Origin: Lolium rigidum
Taxonomy: Eukaryota; Streptophyta; Magnoliopsida; Poales; Poaceae
NCBI RefSeq assembly: GCF_022539505.1
Contig: NC_061514.1
Location: 245,818,124-245,882,123, forward strand
Length of the DNA stretch: 64,000 bases
Reading direction: 5' to 3'
In this document: positions 34,153 to 45,339 of the stretch, in pieces
Numbering within the stretch: the stretch's first letter is position 1
Layout: the number at the start of each line of letters is the position of its first letter
Made by a program: the position numbers and the translations under genes
The notes under the pieces: model-generated
Told to the model about the DNA's origin: nothing
What the model saw: only the letters and a program-made list of their open reading frames with translations
Databases searched by the model: none

Positions 34153-35424
34153 GCCTGCGCATGGCGCAATTGACTGCGGCCTCTACGATTACAGTGCCGC
34201 CGCGGGCGGCGTTCTGGTATGGAGCACGACTGCTCCGTCACCTATGGAGCCAAACAAAAAGATTATTTTGTTAAATCTTTTCGGGAACATGTTATTTTGT
34301 GAGTTCTTTCCAGATATAGTCAGTTTTGTCAAGGAAAAGTGATTATTGGCCGAAGAAGAATATAATTTGGTAAAAATTAACATTTTTGTCCAAACCTCTG
34401 ACAACCCTTGACAATAAATATCTCTTTGACGCTGGTTTAAAATGGAAAATCCCACATTTCCGATAATGAACACACCTTGTCCAACTATGGCGGACCAAAA
34501 CATACTCTTGACCTAAAAAGAAGAAAATGCGAGGACTTAGATCAGCGTACACGTACTTACTTCAAAACAAGACAAAATAAAACACGAGCCACTACATCAC
34601 TGTTAATCGTGTGTGACCGCCACGTTGGATTCCACCGGTGGTTTGCATATATGCATGTGTGGCAGGCGATGATCCACATCCATGCATGCATGGACACGAT
34701 CATGAGACGGGGTGGCAGCTAGACTAGATATAGCAGCCAGGAAGGAGCAAGCTAGGACCCGATCCATCGAGCGGCGAGCCGGCGAGAGATGGATGGATCC
34801 CGACCGCGCGCAGCCGACATTCCTTTCTCGATCGAGAGTCCCCAACCAACGCATCCCTCGATCGGATCTCTGATCGATCATCGATCGGGAATCGGATGCC
34901 TTCTCTTCTTTCCATGCTTCTCCCCCCTCCACAAGCCAAGAATATATTTCCCCCCATAATGGTGTACGTGTACGTGCGTGCGTACAGTACGTTGTTGACA
35001 AAGCAAATGTTTCCTTTTTCCATGTCCACAAGAGTTAACATGCTGAGGGCGCTACCGCTACAGTTAAAGGTCTTACTTACTGCAGTCGCCCCGTCTTTTC
35101 GCCCATCGAATATATTCTGATGGTAACTTACATGTATGTACATGCATAATGCATAGCCGGGGCAGAATTTACACGCAGTTCCTAGATTATCAGCAAAAAG
35201 AAAGAAAAAATAACCCTAGCCTGGCTACAAGTAGAAAATGGGGACTATTAGTCAGTGTGGCCATTGTCATATATATATATATATATTTAGATCATCAAAA
35301 TGGGATAGACAACCGATCAAGTTGTTCATTATGGCGTACGTTACCAGAACTTATGTCGACGACAACTAAAAGACAAGAACAAGCTTTCTTAATTTAAGAG
35401 CCACCAAATTAGCACTCAAATATG
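34153..35424. other. Low-copy DNA to the right of the retrotransposon pile
   Basis: No gene supported. Begins with GCCTG, the presumed target duplication of E2. Holds CATGCATGCATGG runs, GATCGATC-rich sequence near 34850-34890 and an (AT)n microsatellite at about 35268-35287. This could be promoter-like low-copy DNA, but nothing decisive is seen. Confidence 0.4.
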
Positions 35425-35427
35425 TTA

Positions 35428-35738
35428 GACTAGTCACAATGGAAAATATCATAGACTAGTATCATACTTGTGATACTAGTTTATGATACAACACATACAA
35501 TGCATAGTATCATGTATTAGTATCATAGTTTCACCATGTTTAATGTTTTGTAGAATCTCAATGCAAATATGTGTACATGATGTGTTTGCCACTAAATTTT
35601 TTAGTTTTACGTGCTATAATACGGTATCTATCTATGATACTACTCTCACCTCTCTCCTCATTAATTGATGTGTCCTATAAGATTTTTGCTTACATGGCAT
35701 GTATGATACTACCTATGATATTCCCATTGTGGCTAGTC
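35428..35738. mobile_element. 311-bp TTA-flanked MITE (Tourist/PIF-Harbinger-like)
   Basis: TTA occurs on both sides (35425-35427 and 35739-35741). The ends are inverted: GACTAGTCACAATGG at left against GACTAGCCACAATGG read from the right, with similarity continuing into AATATCATA. AT-rich with no ORF. Three-base TTA target duplications are typical of PIF/Harbinger MITEs. Confidence 0.85.
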
Positions 35739-35741
35739 TTA

Positions 35742-38700
35742 GTGCGTCGGTGCCATAGTTGATGATGATAATTAAATGACACCTATATCAAGCGGACAAC
35801 CGTTTCACAACAACCGAGGATTGTCACGTGGGAACTTCTTTTAACATGTTTTGATGACAATTTTCATCCACCATCAGCAAAAAAAAGGATGGCTGGCAAG
35901 TCATTCGCTCCAAAAGACTAAAATCTGAACATTCTCTCATTATAATTTTTCCTACTTAAAATTTTTCAGTGAACGAGTAATGTGAACTCCAAACTTCAAA
36001 TTAAAGTTGCATCTTGATCCATTTAAACCATATGAAAACTATTTTTGCTATCTCCAATAACCTTCTGATCAGAATTTAGGATTTTTTCAATTCAATTTAT
36101 AAAAGCATTAGAAAACCTTGATTTTTCATATCTATCAGAAGTTGACTAAAAATAGTTCTTTTTTAAGTTGACTGACCCATAGTCGATCCTTTGATAAGGC
36201 CTTAATCTAGATAAATGGCAAAGCATGTAGACCATTTTCCATCTCAGGAATAACAGAAAACAATCATAGAAAGTGCGTGGAAACAAGAACATACCATGCT
36301 TAACAAAACACACAAACACAACTCAACATGCTGACGAAGGCCATGTAACCCTACCCATAATTGGTAGACAGGGCATCCTTCTTCAGGAAGCAAAGCCAGA
36401 TCGAGACAGCGGTCCAGATCAAAATCCCACAGCAGGGACCCTTAAGAAAAGCCTGGCTAAGTAGGTACCCTCACTCTCTCTCTAGAGACTCCTAGTGGAC
36501 TATCATGACTTCTACTCGTATTACACACTAATCACTCCTAATTATAAGGCACATGCACACACCCACTCTCTCTCTCTCTAATTTCGTAGTTGAACTGCCC
36601 ATCCTGCTCATAGATCTAGTATCCACTGGGTGACCCGTTATTTTTTTTCTAGGGCATCTTTGTTTCATCATTAGACCATGGATGGAGTTGGCATTCCATG
36701 TGATGCATGCAACCATCCAATTATATATGTGTGGCATGCATGGGGAGGAGTATATAGCTTAGGGATGCGTGTGAGATTCTTGCAGCAGGAGCCAATCCAT
36801 TCCTTTGGACCCCCAATTTTCTTGCCTTGCAACATGATGAGGATGACGCGTCCATATCACTAGGCCTTGTCAAATAGATTTGGCTGTCCCCTAATTAGTG
36901 TACTTATACAACTAAAATATGCATCAGGAATGTTTTTGTGATTCGTTTTCCATAATATTGTACAGCCCATATGATAGTGAAAGTTAAATTATTGTTAGGA
37001 TGGCACCTAATGTTGTCCTTGTATCGATATTCTTAGAGTAACATATATATATGCAAAACACTGCCGTTTCTACCGACCAAATGGGCAACGTCAAACATAT
37101 TTATTTTGTACAAACGATAATTTTCATTTACACGTCCCTATAGTTCTACGAAATTTTGATCAGATAGAGCAATTGAAGCAAGAAAAAAAGTGTGACTTCA
37201 TACTAACCTTGTCTTCGAATGATCGCTCTCACACATCACGATTTAGATAGTAAGTTACATACATACTTTACCCTTATGGTGTCATAATTTTCAGAAGAAA
37301 TGCATTTGAAAAACAAGATAAATTGTATAAACCAAACAACACATTGAAAAATTAAGGTGCACATATAGTTGACGGTGTGCCCCCAGCAATTCGCAAGAGT
37401 AAACAACTAGTAATAATATTCTAAGCTTCTATCCTTTCATTTCAAAGTCACCCAATCTCAGGTGATGGCCCCAAGCTGATCGTGTGATTTGCAATACATT
37501 AACATAGCACCAAAAAACAAAAGGAACAAACAAACATTCCTCTCGCGATCGATCGAGCAAACAACAAGCAAACAAAGAACAACTGACCGACATTCCCCTT
37601 GGATGTCGTGCGCACAGAATAAGAAACCCTACTAAAAAATGTAATCTGGGCACGCTAAACTAATGGCACGCTTAGGTGTCCCGCTCTCTCGCTCTACCAT
37701 TCTTCTCTCTGCCTAATCTTTAATTTACAATACTTTGGTTGTCCATTAGTACCCAATGATTTGTATATTGCTGGTTACAGCGCATTGCACACTGCCCCAG
37801 TACCTGATCTAATCTCTTCCGCAGTTGCTACTAGGAGCCTAGAGGGGGGAGAGAGAGAATTATTTTGGTCGATTTGGACTGGGATCAATGTTGGGAGAAC
37901 AAATATGTATACTATGATTTATTTGATCGAGTAAATAATGGGATGTTAGTTGATGATACTATCTGTTCAACTGTTGAGTGTATAGTGGTTGCGAGGAAGA
38001 TCCACTTGTTCTTTCCTCTAAACTCCATTTCTTTAGTCTGCTATCGGTAGGTTGGCCGCCATGGCAGACTAACCAGCCAGCCCTATATATTTTGTATACT
38101 CTCTACTTGATCTGACACTCCGCAGGATCCACAGAGTTGTGATGGCACCCTCACATTCTCTCTCTTAGATTTCATGGACAATTGATTTTCACAGGTGAAC
38201 ACTATTCTTTTTGTGCGGAACACAGTGGTTCGTTTTACGTTTCTGATGGAGAGGTATCAAAATTTGTTAGTGGCGTATTCAGCTTCTTGCATTGTTCTGT
38301 GATTCTACTAGCAACGCGCATTTTTTACATAATGCCAATGTAGCAAAGGTAGTATGTTTGTAGAGAATGATCGATCGAGGGAGAGAGTCAGAGAGATTCC
38401 GAGGTAAACAAGCGGGGAGAGGGGAGAGAGAGAATGTGCGACTAGTTCCTAAAAAAAAAGAGCAACTAGGGCATGCTTGTGTAGTCCCACTACTGGTCCA
38501 TTCTGGCAGAGGGGCACTTTGTGTGGCTGCCCGGTGGAGGGTTTATGTTCAAAATCACCACACAGAGTTGATCCCCCACATAGTACCACTAATTGTGCCC
38601 AAATGCTGGCCATCCATGTGTCTGCGTGTGAGAGAGATTCAAGTTTATCCATTCTAAATCAAATGCCATCGTAGCTAATGATGCGATTATTAGCACCTTG

Positions 38701-41700
38701 ACCATGATGGGTGTGAAGGAACTAATCCACATGGAGCCCTCTCTGCACAGCATCATGTCAAAGCATGGGGCGCCCTGAGCTGCAGTCCATAATTTGGACT
38801 GTCGTACCATGATGAATAACTACACCTGACATAATTTGACACCCCAACCTCATCAATTACTAGTTAATTATGTGAGCCCAGTGTATCTGTGCGTACATGT
38901 GATGTCACACATGAATACAATGTGTTCACAAAGTGGGGGTGAAAAATGGCACGGAAAGTTTCTTCCAATCCGTAGAATAACACATACATATGGGTTTCGA
39001 AATAGAAAAAAATAAATGAACCAAATTTGAAAAGCTAAAAATCTGGAAACAAATATGAAACACAAAACCAAATGCCAAACCCGAAATCCGTATTGACAAA
39101 TAAGGAATTTCTCTCTTTCTTATGCATGTAACCCGACACGCGTCCATGTTCCATAGACTGATAGACATGTGGCTATAGCTTGTATCCCATCTACACATTC
39201 AGCCATACCACAATTCTAAGTTGCCACCTCCTCCCTCGAGCTAATGGAAGAACTAGTGTGTCGGTTTTGTGTTTATTTTTGAATAGGGTAGGTTCCGACA
39301 GGACCTAGAAGCTTTAATTCAGTGATGGAGCAAAAATACATGAAGGACTAAAGAAAAGGGAAAATTACAAGCCATCCCAAATACTTTGCACTAAGGACCC
39401 TAAAAGAGACAGTACAAACACAATCGGGTCCAGCTCCAGCACCACCGCTTCTAGGCATGTAAGCATGGAGCTAGTTGTTGACCTACGGTCGCCGGCCGGG
39501 AAGATCCGTCACCGACAAAGAGGGAGGGAGTGGACGCCTTTTGACCTTGTTGGACGACGACCATAGCCGAACCATCATGGATGTGCTACCGGGAGTAGCT
39601 TCATCGCTCTCATGCCGCTTGTGTGGTCATCCGTCGGCTCGAGGAAGATACTCCTCTTCTACCTCATCGGCATGACGAGGAGAGAAGAAAGGCATCCAAC
39701 TCCCACCTTGTGTACCAGAAGCCCTAGATAAATGCCCTTTATTTGTGGAGAGTCTAGCCGCCCGTCACCTCCGGCTCCGACCAATGGAGCTCCACGTCGA
39801 GCAAAAAGACCACCTATCGTCGGCTCCAGATCTTGACCAAGAGATCTAGCCGCCACCTGTTAGCATAGCCGCAAACTGCGGCATGAAGCCAACTCCTAGC
39901 ATAGAGCCTACTACTACTACTATCTACAACTACTCCACCCTCTTCCCTTTGCCATCTCTGGCCGACTATTTCGTCGGGAAGGGCTCGGGACTTACCCGGA
40001 CTCACGGAGAGCACACATGAGAAAGTGGTGGAAGGAGAGGGGAAAGTGTGAGCAGTTCATGCTGCGTGTCCCGGTTTTGTCTTGAGTTTGTTTCACGTCA
40101 AAATGGACTTTTGTGTTCCGGCAATTGCTCGCTTCCGCGTCTATGTTGACTTATCTTTGCTCTATAATTTTTCCAGCATCGTGTGCTTTAGTGTTTATTT
40201 TTGTCCTTTTCTGACCAAATTGACATATTTCTTGGAAGCGAACGTATATCTGCAGAGTACATAGTACACGCATGCATGCAGTATTGGTACGCCCCCCATG
40301 CATGTACCTACAAGCTAGCGTAGGTACACTGTTAGTTTTGTCGGGAAGCAGTGCATACGTACGTGTTCAAAACTGTACGTAGTGCGGCAAGAAGAGTGCT
40401 GACACGTACGTAGGTATAGGCTGGAATAGGATGCATTGCATGCATATGGTGTACATACATAAGTAGTACATATAATCAAGCAGTGTGACCACGCACGGCT
40501 CTTAGGAGTCACATGGCGACAAGGATGGGTAGTGTCATGCGGTGCTAAGTGATATAGAGAAGCGACTAATCAAAGGGCAGTGAGCTCTGTCAGCAAACTC
40601 AAATCTTGAGAAGCGACTAATCAATCGGGCGGTCGATTAGGGTATAGGTAGCTACCTTGTCGTGGCTGGCATGTGTGGCTACGGGAGATGGACGGGATAT
40701 GATATGATGGTGAGAGGATGCATGTGTATGTGTGTCATGGGATTGGAATATTAGCAACGGAAAGGGATGGAAGCAAAGAATCGATGGATGTGGGCGTAGT
40801 CATGGCTTAGGAGATATACTACTGGTATACTACTAGTATAGTATAGGGGTGAGGTGATGTGTCCGTAGAGTAGCCCGATCGATGTGTAGCGAGTGAGTGA
40901 GATCGTTGTCGTCGCCCTGTCCGTCAAGAGAATATATTTGGCCGTTTGTTTTTCCCGTTGGCGGCTGTGGCCGGCGAAACTAGTCGTAGTCATGTGATTC
41001 CGTCTCCATACGTGTCTCGCGTACATACGGCCTTGGATCGGCGATATAATAGGTAGACGAACAAGTTGAGTTGATGGGAGAATGAGAAACCAAGACGTAT
41101 AGATCTCTCTTTCATGGGAGGGAAAATGAAACGAAATCGAAATTCCATGGCGGGCGCGTGTGCGTGAGAAACGGGACGGACCCGCGCGCGGTAGTGGAGG
41201 TGGGTGGGTGGCGCGCCCCGCCGTGGTGACCACTAGCACCACGCGCGCGGGTGTTGACCGACAGAGCCAGTCCACCGTGCCGTGCGTCTCCGGCGCGGCG
41301 GCCGCATCGCTCTCGATCGCCTGTCGCCGTCGGCGGAATTTCGTCGTCCCCGACCCCGGCCCCCCATTATATACGGAGCCGCCGCGTCCCGCTCCACCAC
41401 CGATGACCGATCCTTTCCTTCCGGGCAAAGACAGGGGCATATGCTCAGTCATGTCTCCACAAGTGCCTTCGCGTACTCTGTCTGTGCGGCTAGATAGCGC
41501 CGCGCGCGGCCGATAATTGTCGACTCCGGCGGGTGACGCACGCGCGCGACGTACGCCTCCGGGACAGAATGAAACTACGCACGCACGCACGGACGCACAA
41601 TTACCAGCGGTGACATTCAGCATTCAGGGGAAGCGGTCGGGGATCGATCACCGATGTGTCGACACGCCAGAGGCGCGCGTGCTACCAGCTACAGCTAAAC

Positions 41701-41710
41701 CGTCGTATAG
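35742..41710. other. Low-copy AT-rich DNA without a supported gene
   Basis: Readings are short and lack domains. 39440-40080 is a more GC-rich block, possibly a degraded repeat. 41150-41700 is strongly GC-rich and CpG-rich, with TTATATACGG at about 41368, which looks promoter-like. Only a 38-codon ORF (ATG 41403, stop 41516) follows. A long minus-strand reading across 40751-41623 has low-complexity composition and is not believed. No miRNA precursor of a family I know was recognised. Confidence 0.35.
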
Positions 41711-41754
41711 CCTCCTAGTCAGGATGTAAATGGCTCAACCGCTGGACATAAACA

Positions 41755-41860
41755 AAGATACCGCTTCGGCCGCATAGCGTGATTAGCAGTTTTGTGGTGG
41801 CCGCTAATTATTTCTGGCGGTTCCGTGCGGCTTAGTGGCGCCGCTTCGGCCGCACGCACT
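41755..41860 (+). repeat. Subterminal CCGCTTCGGCCGCA repeats of the hAT element
   Basis: CCGCTTCGGCCGCA at about 41761 and again at about 41841, with GCGGTTCCGTGCGGC between. Short GC-rich subterminal repeats are the usual binding sites of hAT transposases. Confidence 0.5.
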
Positions 41861-41894
41861 ATTTTACTCCGTCACCTGTTGCGTGAATGCGTGA

Positions 41895-41970
41895 TGCCTC
41901 TAGGCTCCGTTCGTATGTATTCCTCTAGGCTCCGTTCGTATGTAGCGTGATTCCTCTAGGCTCTGTTCTC
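41895..41970 (+). repeat. Three copies of CCTCTAGGCTCYGTTC
   Basis: A direct repeat of about 23-35 bp in the hAT left arm, each copy followed by GTATGTA or a variant. No coding role. Confidence 0.6.
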
Positions 41971-43035
41971 ATTCTCTGATGCGTTGCTATTTCTACAACG
42001 CCTGTATTAAAATATAGCATGAAAGCTAGAAAGTTTTCTGGAAAAATTGGAAAAATCACTGGAAATCACAGCAGAACTGGAAATTATCACTGGAATATAG
42101 CATGAACCGTAGAGACTCCAAGTCAATAGGAACAGGAATACTACTTCACACTCTGTCGCCTGTCGCCACATTACTGTTAAACTCAGTTTACCAAAGACAC
42201 ATGGTACTGGTCCTGATACAATCTGAAGCTAAAAACTTGCTAAACACAATAGATTATATAGTCTTGTTTCTGCTCAGCTAGCACTAACAACAAATATTCT
42301 GAGGCATGGCTTCCGTTCATCAGTAGATGACATGAATCTACATCTTCAGGTGCAACCAAGAAGCAGCATGAATAGGAGTCTTCTCTAATCAGCTCATCGA
42401 CAAGTAGACTGCAAAAATGAGCAAGTAAAATTAATTTGAAACAGCTTCATGTGTATCATACCAAGCTTGTGAGATCACAAATAAATTGTGAGATCAAACA
42501 ATCAGCTAACATAACACGTGCGAAATATATTGCCTGGACTGAACCAAACACTCAGGCAGACAGCTTAACCATCGATCAAATGTTTAACATCAGGATGTAA
42601 AATAAATTTGGATATTACACACCAGTACACCACAATAAGATAATGATATACTTGAAGCATCACAAATAACCAGACCGAAAGTAAGTTTTTGTAGAACCTA
42701 CTTTTACTTGAGCGACAAAGCTCTACAATGCCTGACCGGAAGTAAAAAATGACACACATTTGCCTGACCAAAAGAAACAGGGCAGGTTTGATAACTTAAT
42801 TAGATCAAATAAAGATAAACTGAGCAGCAGAGAATAGATCAACTACACCTTCTATCTCTGAATGAAAATATGGCAAAAACAGCTGCATAAAAAGTAAGAA
42901 TATGCATCTAATTAGCATGCAAACCTACAACACGGGAGTTTTAGTATGCAAACAAAGACTATGAAAGACATTACAGTACAGATCTTTATGGGAATAAAAC
43001 ATAAACAACGAAACGAGGAGATAGAGATGAGAGAC

Positions 43036-44301
43036 TCACTTTCGCTGCTCATCGAGGGCATCCCACACCTGCTGGTCCTCATTGATGGTTTCCCACTTTA
43101 GCCTCTGCTTGTCAATATCACCCATGAGATCCAATTCTTCGAGCTCAACCGGCTTCATGGATGTGCCAGCCATTTCTTCGAGGTGAACCGGCTTCATGGA
43201 TGGGCCAGCCATTTCTTCAAGGTGAACCGGCTTCATGGATGGGCCAGCCATTTCTTCGAGGTGAACCGGCTTCATGGATGAGCCAGCCAATTCTTCGAGC
43301 TCAACCGGCTTCATGGATGGGCCAGCCATCCCTATATATTCAAGAACACATATAATTAGAAACATAGTCAGCATCCCAATCTGTTGCATAACTTCGCCAA
43401 GTTTAATGTATAATCAGCATGGTCTCAATGAATCATGATGTAATTTTGCAGGGATGGATAAATATTACTCCCTCCGTTCCTATTTAATCGACGCGGGGGG
43501 AGAAGGCTAATGAACAGATTCACGTCAATTAAATCCGGACAGAGGTAGTAGGTGTCAGTTCACACAAAAGTTTTAAGTTATATACTGAACATTGAAAAGT
43601 GTTTCACGTATTTTCCCTGTGATGTGCTCACATTTTTGTACACTTTGAATTCCTGGAGTGTTGGACTTGTATCGTTTTTTTACCAACACATTGAGCAGCG
43701 TCCAAGCAACGACATGCTTATGAACTGGCAACCGTAGTCACTCGAATTGACTGCTTGCACTAGCTGGATGCAATAGACGTGTGTATATTTTTCTAGTTGT
43801 GGCATATTTCAACGATGAGATATAACAATGCAATAACTGAAATGAAATCCTAGTGAAAATAGGAGCATCATGTGATTTGTCTAGTTTGTTGTCAATCTTA
43901 TCTCCTTGTACAAGGCAAAAATATTTCTGTACAGTTATGTGAAACCTGAATCTACCCCTGTCTTTTATAGTGTCCTAAATTCTGAACCTAACTCTGCTAG
44001 ATTCATGGTTACAGTAACACAAAAGCAGGCGACAAAATGCCGGTGACCAGTTAGATTATACATTGACAGCAGAAACGTTGGCAAGCCATTCGCACATGTT
44101 TTCTAGCCATCTATACTAGGGGCAAAAGATAAAATTGGGAGTATGATGCCCCGACCAGCAATATTTCAGACAACGCATACCCAGCAAATTCGTGCGAAGC
44201 AGACAAGCACAGAAGCCACGAGTGAAGAGGAGAAGTTCCTCACCGTCGAGCACGGACTTGCTCCCGCCGCTGCGCGGGCCTGCTGGTGCTGGAGCGGCCA
44301 T
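43036..44301 (-). CDS. Two-exon gene inside the hAT element; 117-aa protein with five 13-residue repeats
   Basis: Gene model on the minus strand. Exon 1 is 44301-44244 and the intron 44243-43332 (donor ACG/GTGAGG, acceptor ATATATAG). Exon 2 is 43331-43036, stop TGA. The start is chosen at the ATG in ACCATGGCC (44301), giving MAAPAPAGPRSGGSKSVLDG. The splice keeps frame into MAGPSMKPVELEEL. Exon 2 has five units of the form AGPSMKPVHLEEM, then DLMGDIDKQRLKWETINEDQ and an acidic-basic tail ending DEQRK. Codons across the repeats are uninterrupted. No family recognised. It could be a captured host fragment or a transposon accessory gene. An upstream in-frame start (ATG 44643) would add a low-complexity Pro-rich N-terminus and is less likely. 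Confidence 0.5.
43135..43329 (-). repeat. Five tandem 39-bp units (13 codons) in exon 2
   Basis: The unit encodes A-G-P-S-M-K-P-V-H/E-L-E-E-M/L. First and last units have Glu and Leu at the variable sites, the middle three have His and Met. Period 39 bp keeps the frame. Confidence 0.9.
43468..43548. mobile_element. 81-bp Stowaway MITE in the intron
   Basis: Starts CTCCCTCCGTTCCTATTTAAT, the Stowaway/Mariner terminus, and ends with the inverted form (AATTAAATCCGGACAGAGGTAG). TA target duplication at 43466-43467 and 43549-43550. Confidence 0.88.
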
Positions 44302-44435
44302 GGTCGAGGCGGAGGACACGGGAAGGTAGGCGGCGGATACATCTGGTGCTGCCGCTGGAGGTGGTTGGGAGCCGCCAGATCCATCTGCTGCTGCCGCTGG
44401 AGGTGGTTGGGGGCGGCGCAGAGGATACGCAGAGG

Positions 44436-44565
44436 AGGTGGTCGGGGGCGGCGCGGAGGATACTGGGAGGAGATGGTCGGGGGCGGCGCGGAGGATACTG
44501 GGCGGAGGTGGTCGGGGGCAGCGCGGAGGATACTGGGCGGAGGTGGTCGGGGGCGGCGCGGAGGA
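44436..44565. repeat. Four tandem ~35-bp GC-rich units upstream of exon 1
   Basis: The unit is GGTCGGGGGCGGCGCGGAGG followed by ATACTGGGCGGAGGT. A 35-bp period is not a multiple of three, so it opens long Pro-rich or Gly-rich readings in several frames at once. These are best seen as 5' untranslated or promoter repeats. Confidence 0.8.
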
Positions 44566-44745
44566 GGCGAGTGTCTGCGCGTGTCTGTGCGAGGATGAGC
44601 CGCTGGGAATCGTGGGCTTTGTGGTTTTGTCCACCAACGCCATATAAATCTCGTGGTGGGCCGCCTACGCCATTTGGGCCGAATTTCGCGGGCGGCGTAT
44701 GTGGGATCGCGAAACGCCGCTGCCACTTACATCCTGACCTCCTAG

Positions 44746-45014
44746 GCCCGCCGGCCGGCCTGCCGTGTCTGCAGTACGCCGGCGCTCCGCGGCCGCGCGC
44801 GCATGCATTGGCGCACCTACGCGCGCGGTCGAGGCCGCCGGGCACTGTGCGCGTGTAACCGAGTCAGAGACGTCCTTGATGCATGCGGACAGGACACCTA
44901 GCCTACCCTAAGCGAAGCTAGTACTCCTACCTACGTGCGGGCTTTGGTGCCACCCACATGCATCTTTTCAACATGAATTTCCCGCGGAATACTCGATCTA
45001 CCAGAATCAGGGCT
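44746..45014. other. Short low-copy spacer
   Basis: GC-rich near 44760-44840 (GCGCGCATGCATTGGCG), otherwise unremarkable. No gene supported. Confidence 0.4.
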
Positions 45015-45223
45015 AGGGCCATCTCCAGTCCTCGCCCCTAAATATAGGATCATGAAGAATCGCCGAATCGAACGTTTGAGAGGCGCTGCAGTTGGGGGAC
45101 GCGAAGCCATGTCCCCCAAACAAACTTTTGAAGAAAAAATTAAAAGAAAACTTCTGATTTTATTCAATTTTTTTGTATTTTATAAGGTTTTGAACAAAAT
45201 TTATCTAGAACGAAAGTAAAAAT

Positions 45224-45335
45224 CTAGCAGCGCCCGTAGTGGCCGCTGTCGTTGTAGAGGTCGAAGTATCGCGGTAGTCGTCGTCGGTGACCTCGGTCGT
45301 CCGCGGGCTCGTCCTTCACGGCTGCTCTGCTTGTG
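45224..45335 (-). pseudogene. C-terminal fragment of the H protein
   Basis: The minus-strand reading ends RYFDLYNDSGHYGRC, stop TAG at 45224-45226, after an Arg-rich segment (DEPADDRGHRRR). An Asp/Tyr-rich tail like this closes the non-transposase ORF of GGGCATCTCC-type Triticeae elements. Truncated upstream by the LTR-like insertion. Confidence 0.45.
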
Positions 45336-45339
45336 TGGA

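Larger units (their letters stand above)
41719..44737. mobile_element. hAT-type DNA transposon, 3.0 kb, nonautonomous, carrying a gene
   Basis: Terminal inverted repeat TCAGGATGTAAATGG (41719) against TCAGGATGTAAGTGG read from 44737, 14/15. Exact 8-bp target duplication CCTCCTAG at 41711-41718 and 44738-44745. The ends resemble hAT ends (CAGG-ATGTAAATGG), and 8-bp duplication is the hAT hallmark. The subterminal 41750-41860 repeats CCGCTTCGGCCGCA. No hAT transposase or dimerisation domain is visible. Inside lie a two-exon gene on the minus strand, a GC-rich 35-bp tandem repeat and a Stowaway MITE. Confidence 0.85.

Noticed and set aside
40751..41623. 290-aa minus-strand reading
   Set aside because: Arg/Pro/Ser-rich, low complexity in a GC-rich block. 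No domain, and no plausible splice or start context.
34153..41710. miRNA precursor or tRNA gene
   Set aside because: Scanned by eye for familiar plant miRNA families and tRNA signatures. None matched.
43135..43329. CRISPR-like direct repeats
   Set aside because: Units abut without spacers, encode protein and lie in a plant transposon.
44143..44858. Several overlapping 150-200-aa readings on both strands
   Set aside because: Produced by the 35-bp GC-rich tandem repeat. At most one minus-strand frame could be coding, and the likely start lies downstream at 44301.
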